From Burkholderia sp. HI2500 (lineage in GTDB: Bacteria > Pseudomonadota > Gammaproteobacteria > Burkholderiales > Burkholderiaceae): DNA of 64,000 nt. The stretch covers positions 682,001 through 746,000 of the forward strand of contig NZ_NKFL01000005.1 of NCBI RefSeq assembly GCF_002223055.1. Direction: 5' to 3'. The position numbers and the translations under genes were made by a program. The notes under the pieces are model-generated. The model saw only the letters and a program-made list of their open reading frames with translations. It made no database searches and had not been told where the DNA came from. Positions within the stretch are counted from its first letter, which is position 1. Each line of letters starts with the position of its first letter. This document shows, piece after piece, positions 8,633 through 17,744 of this stretch.

Positions 8633-9922
8633 TTACACCTGGATGGCTTCGGGATCGGTCTTTTCCAGTTCGATCGACGACGCGATCAGCGACAGCCGCG
8701 CGACGACGCCGTACATGTAGAAACGGTTCGGCGGCGCGGCACCCGGCTTCGCGCCCGCATCCGGCAGCGCGGTGTGCTCGAAGCCGAGCGGCACGTAGTG
8801 CATGCCGGGCGCGTTCAGGTTCTGGTCGCGCTCGCGGCCGGCGTGCGTGCGGTAGAAGCCGCCGACCACGTAGCGGTCGATCATGTACACGACGGGCTCC
8901 GCGACTTCGTCGCCGACGCGCTCGAACGTATAGACGCCTTCCTGCACGATCACGTCGCGCACCGCGAGGCCGGCCTTCGACTCGGCCATCTGCGCGCGCT
9001 CGGCCTTCGACATCCGGCCGATCTCGGCCGCGTCGTGCACGGTCATCACGCCGCGCCCCGCCGTGCCGGCGTCGGCCTTCACGACGACGTACGGCTTCTC
9101 GCTGATCCCGTATTCGCGGTACTTGCGCGCGATCTTCTTCAGCACGCCGTCGATCGCGTCGGCGAGCGCCTGCTCGCCTTCATGCGCCTGCCAGTCGACG
9201 CCTTCCACGTGTGCGAAATACGGATTCACCATCCACGGATCGACGCCGACCATCTTCGCGAACTTCTTCGCGACGTCGTCGTAGCACGAGAAGTGCGTCG
9301 ACTTGCGGCGCACGGCCCAGCCCGCGTGCAGCGGCGGCAGCAGGTACTGCTCGTGCAGGTTTTCCAGCACGGCCGGGATGCCGGCCGACAGGTCGTTGTT
9401 CAGCAGGATCGAGCACGGATCGAAATTCTTCAGGCCGAGGCGGCGCTGCGAACGCTCGAGCGGTTCGAGCACGATCTTCTGGCCGTCGGCCAGCGTGATC
9501 GGCGTCATGTCGGTGATGCTCGGGTCGAGCGAACCGAAGCGCACGTTCAGGCCGGCCTGGCGCATGATCGTCGCGAGCCGTGCGACGTTTTCGAGGTAGA
9601 ACGCGTTGCGGGTCGGCAGCTCGGGAATCACGAGCAGGTTCTTCGCGTCCGGGCAGATCTTCTCGATCGCGGCCATCGCCGCCTGCACGGCGAGCGGCAG
9701 CACTTCGGACGGCAGATTGTTGAATGCGCCGGGAAACAGGTTCGCGTCGACGGGCGCCAGCTTGAAGCCGGCATTGCGCAGGTCCACCGAACAATAGAAC
9801 GGCGGGGTGTGTTCCTGCCATTCGAGCCTGAACCAGCGTTCGATCGCAGGCGTCGCGTCGAGGATCTTCTGCTCGAGTTCGAGCAGCGGACCGTTCAACG
9901 CCGTAACGAGGTGGGGAACCAT
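8633..9922 (-). CDS. gshA: Glutamate-cysteine ligase (proteobacterial GshA family)
   Basis: First enzyme of glutathione synthesis, forming gamma-glutamylcysteine from glutamate, cysteine and ATP. The 429-residue product belongs to the ligase type found in beta-proteobacteria and acidithiobacilli, not the E. coli type: it has HTPPFYCSVDLRNAGFKLAPVDANLFPGAFNNL near the N-terminus in two blocks (FYCSVDLRNAGFK and DANLFPGAFNN), and the nucleotide-binding segment VVKADAGTAGRGVMTV. The start at 9922 has a reasonable N-terminus (MVPHLVTALNGPLLE). The gene is directly upstream of gshB. Confidence 0.93.
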   Translation of the reverse strand: MVPHLVTALNGPLLELEQKILDATPAIERWFRLEWQEHTPPFYCSVDLRNAGFKLAPVDANLFPGAFNNLPSEVLPLAVQAAMAAIEKICPDAKNLLVIPELPTRNAFYLENVARLATIMRQAGLNVRFGSLDPSITDMTPITLADGQKIVLEPLERSQRRLGLKNFDPCSILLNNDLSAGIPAVLENLHEQYLLPPLHAGWAVRRKSTHFSCYDDVAKKFAKMVGVDPWMVNPYFAHVEGVDWQAHEGEQALADAIDGVLKKIARKYREYGISEKPYVVVKADAGTAGRGVMTVHDAAEIGRMSKAERAQMAESKAGLAVRDVIVQEGVYTFERVGDEVAEPVVYMIDRYVVGGFYRTHAGRERDQNLNAPGMHYVPLGFEHTALPDAGAKPGAAPPNRFYMYGVVARLSLIASSIELEKTDPEAIQV

Positions 9923-10073
9923 GAATCACTCGCGAGCGGGAGAATGAAGATTGTAGAGCAATTGCCCTGCCCATTTGGGGATTGTTCCCGGCTTCGCAAG
10001 GGTTTGGAGGAAGTTTTCGGCTATTGACCCGATAGAGTGAATGGTTATCCGCTACGGCAGTGGATGGCAGGAG

Positions 10074-10099
10074 AAAAAAAGCCCGCCGGGTGGGCGGGC
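10074..10099 (-). terminator. Rho-independent terminator of glnK-amtB
   Basis: On the minus strand a GC-rich stem (GCCCGCC paired with GGCGGGC, 4-base loop) is followed by seven T, 66 bases after the amtB stop. Clear and strong. Confidence 0.9.
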
Positions 10100-10165
10100 C
10101 GAAGTCGCTGCGCTCATTCGGAGCGGGCGCCGTCGTCGCGGCGGCCCGCCGTTGATTCGTGAGAC

Positions 10166-11680
10166 TTATTCCACGTGCTCGCCATGCAGGATCACGTCGA
10201 GACCTTCGCGCTCTTCCTCTTCGGTCACGCGCAGGCCGATCGTCAGGTCGATCAGCTTCAGCAGCACGAAGCTCAGCACGCCGCTGTAGACCAGCGTGAT
10301 CAGCACGCCCTTGGCCTGCAGCAGCAGGCTGCCGTCGGCGCCGCCGATGTCCTTGACCGCGAACACGCCGGTCAGCAATGCGCCGAGAATCCCGCCAATG
10401 CCGTGCACGCCGAACGCGTCGAGCGAATCGTCGTAGCCGAGCTTCGACTTGAGCCACGTCGCCGACCAGAAGCACACGACGCCGGCCGCGATGCCGATCA
10501 CGAGCGCGCCCGTCACGCCGACGAAGCCGGCCGCCGGCGTGATCGCCACGAGACCCGCGACCGCGCCCGACACGATGCCGAGCACCGACGGCTTGCCCTT
10601 GGCGATCCACTCGGCGAACATCCAGCCGAGCGCCGCGCAGGCCGTCGCGACTTGCGTCGTCAGCATCGCGAAGCCGGCACGGCCGTCGGCCGCGACCGCC
10701 GAGCCCGCGTTGAAACCGAACCAGCCGACCCACAGCATCGAGCCGCCGATCATCGTCAGCACGAGGTTGTGCGGCGCCATCGATTCACGGCCGAAGCCGA
10801 TCCGCTTGCCGAGCACCAGGCACGACACGAGGCCCGCGATACCGGCGTTGATGTGCACCACCGTGCCGCCCGCGAAGTCGAGCACGCCGTCGGCCGACAG
10901 CCAGCCGGTCGGCTCCCACACCATGTGCGCGATCGGCACATAGACGATCAGCGACCAGAGCGTCATGAACACGAGCATCGCCGAGAACTTCATCCGGTCG
11001 GCGAACGCGCCGCAGATCAGCGCCGGCGTGATGATCGCGAACGTCATCTGGTAGACGAAGTAGACCGATTCCGGAATCGTCGTCGCGAGATGGCTGACGG
11101 TCAGCGTGGTCGCCTTGTCGCCCTTGATGTAGTTCATCCCGTGCAGGAACACGCGCGACAGGCCGCCGATGAAGCCGTTGCCCGGCGTGAACGCGAGGCT
11201 GTAGCCGACCACCGTCCACAGCACCGTGATCACCGCGGTGATCGCGAAGCTCTGCATCACGGTCGCGAGCACGTTCTTCTTGCGGACCATGCCGGCGTAG
11301 AACAGCGCGAGGCCGGGGATCGTCATGAACAGCACGAGCGCGGTGGAGGTCAGCATCCACGCGGTGTCGCCCGCGCTGATCTTCGACGAATCAACCGAGA
11401 ACGGCGCGGTCGGCGCGGCGGGAGCGGCCGGTGCCGAAGCGGCGGCAGCAGCCGACGCATCGGTGGCGCCCGAGGCCGGTGCGGCGGCAGCGGCCGGGGC
11501 GGATGCGTCGGTGGCAGCCGGCGCCGAAGCGGCCGGAGCGGCGGCAGCCGACGCGTCGGAAGCCGTTGCGGCGGGCGCGGACGCAGCCGCGGCGGACGCC
11601 GCGTCGTCGGCGAGCGCGGGGCCGACGCCGGCCGCGATCAGCGAGCCGGCCATCAGCAGGGACATCAGAAGTTTGCGCAT
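10166..11680 (-). CDS. amtB: Ammonium transporter AmtB
   Basis: Inner-membrane channel for ammonium/ammonia. The 504-residue product has a cleavable signal peptide (residues 1 to about 24, ending ALADDA), then an unusual 65-70 residue Ala/Ser/Pro/Thr linker, then the 11-helix Amt core beginning SSKISAGDTAWMLTSTALVL. Core motifs include FYAGMVRKKNVLATVMQSF, the ammonium-site region, and DDSLDAFGVHGIGGILGALLTG with a conserved pore histidine. glnK lies 37 bases upstream; GlnK binding normally plugs the channel when nitrogen is plentiful. A strong terminator follows. Confidence 0.95.
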   Translation of the reverse strand: MRKLLMSLLMAGSLIAAGVGPALADDAASAAAASAPAATASDASAAAAPAASAPAATDASAPAAAAAPASGATDASAAAAASAPAAPAAPTAPFSVDSSKISAGDTAWMLTSTALVLFMTIPGLALFYAGMVRKKNVLATVMQSFAITAVITVLWTVVGYSLAFTPGNGFIGGLSRVFLHGMNYIKGDKATTLTVSHLATTIPESVYFVYQMTFAIITPALICGAFADRMKFSAMLVFMTLWSLIVYVPIAHMVWEPTGWLSADGVLDFAGGTVVHINAGIAGLVSCLVLGKRIGFGRESMAPHNLVLTMIGGSMLWVGWFGFNAGSAVAADGRAGFAMLTTQVATACAALGWMFAEWIAKGKPSVLGIVSGAVAGLVAITPAAGFVGVTGALVIGIAAGVVCFWSATWLKSKLGYDDSLDAFGVHGIGGILGALLTGVFAVKDIGGADGSLLLQAKGVLITLVYSGVLSFVLLKLIDLTIGLRVTEEEEREGLDVILHGEHVE

Positions 11681-11717
11681 CTTGGGTTTCCTCTTGTCGC
11701 TTGTCTTGTCTGTTCTG

Positions 11718-12161
<444 letters not shown>

Positions 12162-12411
12162 TCACCAAGGGGTCGCATCGCGTGATGTAAGGTGCGGAAG
12201 CCCGGCCGAATGGCCAACGTGGCCCGGTTTGCTGGCGCAGCGAAAGGATCGTTGCTAGAGTGCACGCACGTCCCGGATCGCCGGGGCATTCACCCATGCG
12301 GGCGCCATGCCCGGAATTCGCGCTCCGGGCGCACCATTTCCGGTCATGCGTGCATCATGGGCACGTACGCAACTGAAGATGCACATTTTTTGTGCAAGGA
12401 AGGGGAATCAC

Positions 12412-12663
12412 ATGAAGCAACCCAGCGACGTTTTCAACGATCTGCAGTCGCGCGTCAGCGATCTGCTGAAAAACTCGCCGGCCAAGGACGTCGAGCGCAA
12501 CGTGAAGGCCATGCTGTCGCAAGGCTTCTCGAAACTCGATCTCGTCACGCGCGAGGAATTCGACACGCAGGCGCAAGTGCTCGCCCGCACCCGCGTGCGC
12601 CTCGAGGAACTCGAGAAACGCGTCGCGGAACTCGAGCAGAAGCTCGCCGCGCCGCAAGCCTGA
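12412..12663 (+). CDS. ubiK: Ubiquinone biosynthesis accessory factor UbiK
   Basis: Small cytosolic coiled-coil protein of the BMFP (DUF526) family that assists aerobic ubiquinone synthesis with UbiJ. The 83-residue product has the family N-terminus KQPSDVFNDLQSRVSDLLKNSP, the segment MLSQGFSKLDLVTREEFD and a C-terminal heptad coil RLEELEKRVAELEQKL. The ATG at 12412 follows an AAGGAAGGGG ribosome site; the frame opens earlier but without support. Divergent from glnK. Confidence 0.9.
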   Translation: MKQPSDVFNDLQSRVSDLLKNSPAKDVERNVKAMLSQGFSKLDLVTREEFDTQAQVLARTRVRLEELEKRVAELEQKLAAPQA

Positions 12664-12686
12664 CGCCCTTCCCGGCCGCAAGGTCC

Positions 12687-12717
12687 GGGCGCGGGCCGCC
12701 TCGTGCGGCCCGCGCCC
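12687..12717. repeat. Perfect 13-bp inverted repeat after ubiK
   Basis: Arms GGGCGCGGGCCGC (12687-12699) and its exact complement (12705-12717) flank a 5-base loop, 23 bases after the ubiK stop. No T-run follows on either strand, so it is not a standard terminator; it could stabilise the ubiK transcript end. Confidence 0.75.
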
Positions 12718-12728
12718 GCCGCCTCAAG

Positions 12729-12760
12729 CACTGAAGCACTGAAGCACTGAAGCACTGAAG
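12729..12760. repeat. 8-bp tandem repeat, four exact copies
   Basis: The unit CACTGAAG occurs four times head to tail, preceded by a partial CAAG. The remaining 200 bases to comM are rich in short imperfect repeats of CGCTCTTCGC and GTCCGTCGTT type. No gene is seen in the 299-base ubiK-comM gap. Confidence 0.85.
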
Positions 12761-12962
12761 TCACCGTACCGCTATTCGTCGTCCGTCGTTCTCCGCAGCC
12801 CCACCGCTCTTCGCTGTTCATCGCTCTTCGCAGTCCGTCGTTCCGCTGTTCCTCGTTCTTTCCCTGCGCCACGCCGGCAAGCGCGCACCGATTCCTCCGA
12901 TTCCCGCGGCATGCGGCCTCGAACGGCCGTCGTCCGTCCGCCTTGTTTACAGGAGCCTCGCC

Positions 12963-14594
12963 ATGTCGCTCGCCGTGGTGCGCAGTCGCGCGCCCGCCTC
13001 CGGCCGTGCGCCGGACGTCACCGTCGAAGTCCATCTCGCCAACGGCTTGCCGTCGTTCTCGATCGTCGGCCTGCCCGATCTCGAAGTCCGCGAAAGCCGC
13101 GAGCGGGTGCGCGCCGCGCTGCAGAACTGCGGCTTCGAATTCCCCGTGCGCCGCATCACCGTCAACCTCGCGCCGGCCGACCTGCCGAAGGAGTCGGGAC
13201 GGTTCGACCTGCCGATCGCGCTCGGCATCCTCGCCGCGAACGGCCAGATCCCGGCCGACGCGCTGGCCGGCCGCGAATTCGCGGGTGAACTGTCGCTGAC
13301 CGGCGCGCTGCGGCCGATGCGCGGCGCGTTCGCGATGGCGTGCGGCGTCGCGCGGGATGGGCAGTCAGCGGAAAGTGGCGCGGCTTCCGGCCTGGGTTCC
13401 GGTACGCTGTCCGGTTCAGGCAACGGTGGCCAAGGGGCCGGCCCGGCGCCGCGCTCCACCGCCGCGTCGAACACCCCCGAGCTGTACCTGCCGCTCGCCA
13501 GCGCCGCCGAGGCCGCGCTCGTGCCGGGCGTCACCGTGTTCGGCGCGCCGGACCTGCCCGCGCTGTGCGCGCACCTCACCGGCGCACCCGACGGGCGGCT
13601 CGCCCCGGTCGCGGCGCCCTGCCTCGACGGCCTGCCGACGCCGGCCGCCCCCGATCTCGCCGACGTGGTCGGCCAGCGCGGCGCCCGCCGTGCGCTGGAA
13701 GTCGCGGCCGCGGGCGGCCATCACATGCTGATGGTCGGGCCGCCGGGGGCCGGCAAGTCGATGCTGGCCGCCCGGCTGCCGGGCCTCCTGCCGCCGCTGA
13801 CCGACGACGAGGCGCTGACGTCGGCAGCGCTCCTCTCCGCGAGCCGCCTCGGCTTCTCGCCCGCGCAGTGGCGCCGGCGGCCGTTCCGCGCGCCGCATCA
13901 CTCGTCGAGCGCCGCCGCGCTGGTCGGCGGCCGCAACCCGCCGCAACCGGGCGAGATCACGCTCGCGCACCTCGGCGTGCTGTTCCTCGACGAACTCCCG
14001 GAATTCGACCGGCACGTGCTCGAGATGCTGCGCGAGCCGCTGGAGGCCGGCCGCATCACGATTTCACGCGCGGCCCAGCAAGCCGACTTCCCGGCCGCGT
14101 GCCAGCTGATCGCCGCGATGAATCCGTGCCCGTGCGGCTGGCACGGCGATCCGTCGGGGCGCTGCCGCTGCTCGCCGGACGTCGCCGCGCGCTACCTGCG
14201 CAAGCTGTCGGGGCCGCTCGTCGACCGCATCGACATCCAGATCGACCTGCCCGCGCTGTCGCCGGCCGAGCTGGCGATGCGGGCGTCGGCGCCCGGCGAG
14301 CCGAGTGCCGCGGTCGCCGCGCGGGTCGCGCAGGCGCGTGCGCTGCAACTCGTTCGGCAGGGCAAGACGAACCACATGCTGAGCGGCCGCGAGACCGACG
14401 ACCTGTGCCGGCCGACCGACGAAGGCGAACGGCTGCTGCGCGAGGCCGGCGAGCGCTTCGGCTGGTCGGCGCGCGCGTATTTCCGCGTGCTGAAGGTCGC
14501 GCGGACGATCGCCGACCTGGCCGGCGACCCGCTGCCGACGGCCGCGCAGATCGCCGAAGCGATCCGCTACCGGCGCGCACTGACGGCGCTCTGA
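12963..14594 (+). CDS. comM: YifB/ComM family Mg-chelatase-like AAA ATPase
   Basis: Cytosolic AAA+ protein of the Mg-chelatase subunit I superfamily; ComM in Haemophilus and Vibrio is a hexameric branch-migration helicase needed for natural transformation. The 543-residue product has an N-terminal Lon-like domain (VEVHLANGLPSFSIVGLPD), Walker A GPPGAGKSMLA (about residue 260), Walker B LFLDELPEFDR, the zinc-like CPCGWHGDPSGRCRCS and the C-terminal helical domain RAYFRVLKVARTIADLAG. The ATG follows an AGGAG ribosome site. An extra Gly/Ser-rich insert lies at about residues 135-175. Confidence 0.93.
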   Translation: MSLAVVRSRAPASGRAPDVTVEVHLANGLPSFSIVGLPDLEVRESRERVRAALQNCGFEFPVRRITVNLAPADLPKESGRFDLPIALGILAANGQIPADALAGREFAGELSLTGALRPMRGAFAMACGVARDGQSAESGAASGLGSGTLSGSGNGGQGAGPAPRSTAASNTPELYLPLASAAEAALVPGVTVFGAPDLPALCAHLTGAPDGRLAPVAAPCLDGLPTPAAPDLADVVGQRGARRALEVAAAGGHHMLMVGPPGAGKSMLAARLPGLLPPLTDDEALTSAALLSASRLGFSPAQWRRRPFRAPHHSSSAAALVGGRNPPQPGEITLAHLGVLFLDELPEFDRHVLEMLREPLEAGRITISRAAQQADFPAACQLIAAMNPCPCGWHGDPSGRCRCSPDVAARYLRKLSGPLVDRIDIQIDLPALSPAELAMRASAPGEPSAAVAARVAQARALQLVRQGKTNHMLSGRETDDLCRPTDEGERLLREAGERFGWSARAYFRVLKVARTIADLAGDPLPTAAQIAEAIRYRRALTAL

Positions 14595-14927
14595 ACGCCC
14601 TCGGAGGACAAAATCCGGCTGTCAAGACTTGACTTATGCACAATTCCACGAATCCGGCCCCGGATCAGGGCTCGGCGAGACCTTTGCGGCACGGAATCCG
14701 TATCCCATTGTTTTAATTGACTTTTATCAAAACGCGAGCGAGCGGCCAAACGGGCCGGAAGGCCGTCCCGCGCGGCTTGGCGGGAAATCCGGGCAACTTT
14801 TCAACAAAGTTATCCACATGCGCTGTGGATAGCCGAAAAAACCTCGCAAAATCCGGCGACTAGCGTCGAAAGCTGCGAATGAACTTTCAGTTGTCACAGA
14901 GTGTCTGAGCGCCCTCTCCGGCCGCCG
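14595..14927. other. Intergenic region between convergent comM and a lipoprotein gene
   Basis: No gene is seen in this 333-base stretch. It contains an AT-rich patch (about 14705-14735) and an inverted pair of DnaA-box-like sequences, listed separately. No rho-independent terminator is obvious for either convergent gene. Confidence 0.7.
14810..14832. promoter_or_regulatory. Inverted pair of DnaA boxes
   Basis: TTATCCACA (14810-14818) is a perfect consensus DnaA box. Five bases on, TGTGGATAG (14824-14832) is the same box on the other strand with one mismatch. They lie between convergent genes, away from any promoter, with an AT-rich patch 80-100 bases to the left. No replication gene is nearby, so this is a candidate DnaA-binding site of unknown role, not an origin call. 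Confidence 0.6.
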
Positions 14928-15500
14928 TCAGTCGAGTTTGAACGACCCGAAAAACTGGTCGAGCTGCTCCTGCGTGAGCGGGCCGTCGGCGATCACGACG
15001 GCCTGGTACGCGTGCCGGCCGCGCGCGACGAGTCGCGCCACGATCGTCTTGTGCGCGCGATCGCCGCCGGCGGCCGCGCCCGCGACGCGCAGCTCGAGCC
15101 CGTTCACCGCGCCGCCGGCCGCGAGCGGCACGGGCACGGAAGCCGTCTGCGGCGCGCCTTCGAGGTTGCGGGACAACCCGGCACGCAGGAACTCGAGCGC
15201 CGCGCGGCGCGTGTCGTCGCGGTCGTCCGGCAGCGTCAGCGTGCCGACCGCGAACACCGCGCCGTCGACGTGCGCGGCCTGCATCCGCATCGGCATCGAC
15301 GCGCCGCCGATCGCCACCGGCTGCTCCTCGACGGTCGGCTTCGCCGGCAGGTCGATCGTGTAGCCGGCGTCGTTGTGCAGCGTGCGCCAGTCGTACGACG
15401 GCGAGCACGCGGCCAGCACCGCGCTCATGCACGCAAGCGCGGCGAAGTGTCGCAGCGGACGAAAAAGGGGGTGCAACGAAACGGTGACTTCCTTCGGCAT
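14928..15500 (-). CDS. Putative lipoprotein of unknown function
   Basis: A 190-residue protein with a lipoprotein signal peptide: a hydrophobic stretch ending AVLAAC, whose cysteine (about residue 29) would be lipidated. The mature part begins SPSYDWRTLHNDAGYTIDLPAKP, a pattern seen in small beta-proteobacterial lipoproteins that resemble a stress-response fold, with repeated short strands. I do not recognise a defined function. The ATG at 15500 is chosen because it leads straight into the signal peptide. It is divergent from the TlpA-like gene; the two may share a regulatory gap of 160 bases. Confidence 0.75.
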   Translation of the reverse strand: MPKEVTVSLHPLFRPLRHFAALACMSAVLAACSPSYDWRTLHNDAGYTIDLPAKPTVEEQPVAIGGASMPMRMQAAHVDGAVFAVGTLTLPDDRDDTRRAALEFLRAGLSRNLEGAPQTASVPVPLAAGGAVNGLELRVAGAAAGGDRAHKTIVARLVARGRHAYQAVVIADGPLTQEQLDQFFGSFKLD

Positions 15501-15660
15501 GGCGTGGATCGGGCAGGCAAAACGGGCATTATCCGCTGAACGTGACATCCGGGATGCGTGGCCGCCGTCGGTGCGCAAGCCGCATTCGCGCTAAAATGAG
15601 CGCCGAATTTCGATGTCCTTTGCATTGATCCGCGTCATCGACCGACTCCGAGAGCACCAG

Positions 15661-16197
15661 ATGAACACCACGCCTCCCGTCCGGCGCAGCGCCGGCCCCG
15701 TCCGCTACATCGTCGCCGCCGCTGTCGTCGCGGCGATCGCCGTCGCCGGCTTCTTCGCGTTCAACGGCAAGTCCAGCGTGCCGGACGCCACGTTCACGCT
15801 GCTGTCGGGCCAGAAGGTCTCGACTGCAGGCGACCTGAAAGGCAAGGTCTATCTCGTGAACTTCTGGGCGACGAGCTGCGCAACCTGCATGCAGGAAATG
15901 CCGCAGATGGTCGATACCTACAATCGCTTCAAGGGTCAGGGTCTGGAATTCGTCGCGGTCGCGATGAACTACGATCCGCCGATGTACGTCGCGAACTACG
16001 CGCAAACGCGCCAGCTGCCGTTCAAGGTCGCGCTCGACGACGGCAGCGTCGCGAAGCAGTTCGGCAACGTGCAGCTCACGCCGACGACTTTCGTCGTCGA
16101 CAAGGACGGCAAGATCCTGAAGCGCTACGTCGGCGCACCGCAGTTCGCGGAACTCGACGCGCTGCTCAAGAAGGCACTCGACGGCAACGCGGCCTGA
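15661..16197 (+). CDS. TlpA/ResA-family thiol-disulfide reductase
   Basis: Membrane-anchored periplasmic thioredoxin-like protein of 178 residues. One N-terminal membrane segment (about residues 16-38) is followed by a thioredoxin fold with VYLVNFWATSCATCMQEMPQ; the CATC pair is the redox active site, and TPTTFVVDKDGKI carries the cis-proline. Proteins of this family reduce apocytochrome c or maturation factors, but no cytochrome gene adjoins here. The ATG at 15661 gives a normal short cytoplasmic tail; a start 48 bases upstream is possible. Confidence 0.88.
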   Translation: MNTTPPVRRSAGPVRYIVAAAVVAAIAVAGFFAFNGKSSVPDATFTLLSGQKVSTAGDLKGKVYLVNFWATSCATCMQEMPQMVDTYNRFKGQGLEFVAVAMNYDPPMYVANYAQTRQLPFKVALDDGSVAKQFGNVQLTPTTFVVDKDGKILKRYVGAPQFAELDALLKKALDGNAA

Positions 16198-16248
16198 GCG
16201 CCGCCCGATCCGGCTCGAAGGGCCGCGCACCGCGCCCTTCCCCGCACC

Positions 16249-16290
16249 ACGGACCGCACGACCGGGCAAGCCGGTTCCGCGGTCCGTTTG
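16249..16290 (+). terminator. Terminator after the TlpA-like gene
   Basis: Outer 9-bp stem (ACGGACCGC at 16249-16257 with GCGGTCCGT at 16279-16287) encloses an inner 5-bp hairpin (16261-16275) and is followed by a T-rich stretch. It reaches the end of the convergent dctD-like gene. Confidence 0.62.
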
Positions 16291-16294
16291 CTTT

Positions 16295-17659
<1,365 letters not shown>

Positions 17660-17744
17660 TTGCTCCTGACGGGCCGCGCGGCGGCAGCGCGCGCGGCGGC
17701 GTTGATACCGATCGTGCGCCGATCGGGCGGGCGGCGTGGCGCGC

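Noticed and set aside
14810..14832. Calling the DnaA-box pair a replication origin
   Set aside because: No dnaA, dnaN, repA or parAB gene and no box cluster; two boxes alone do not make an origin.
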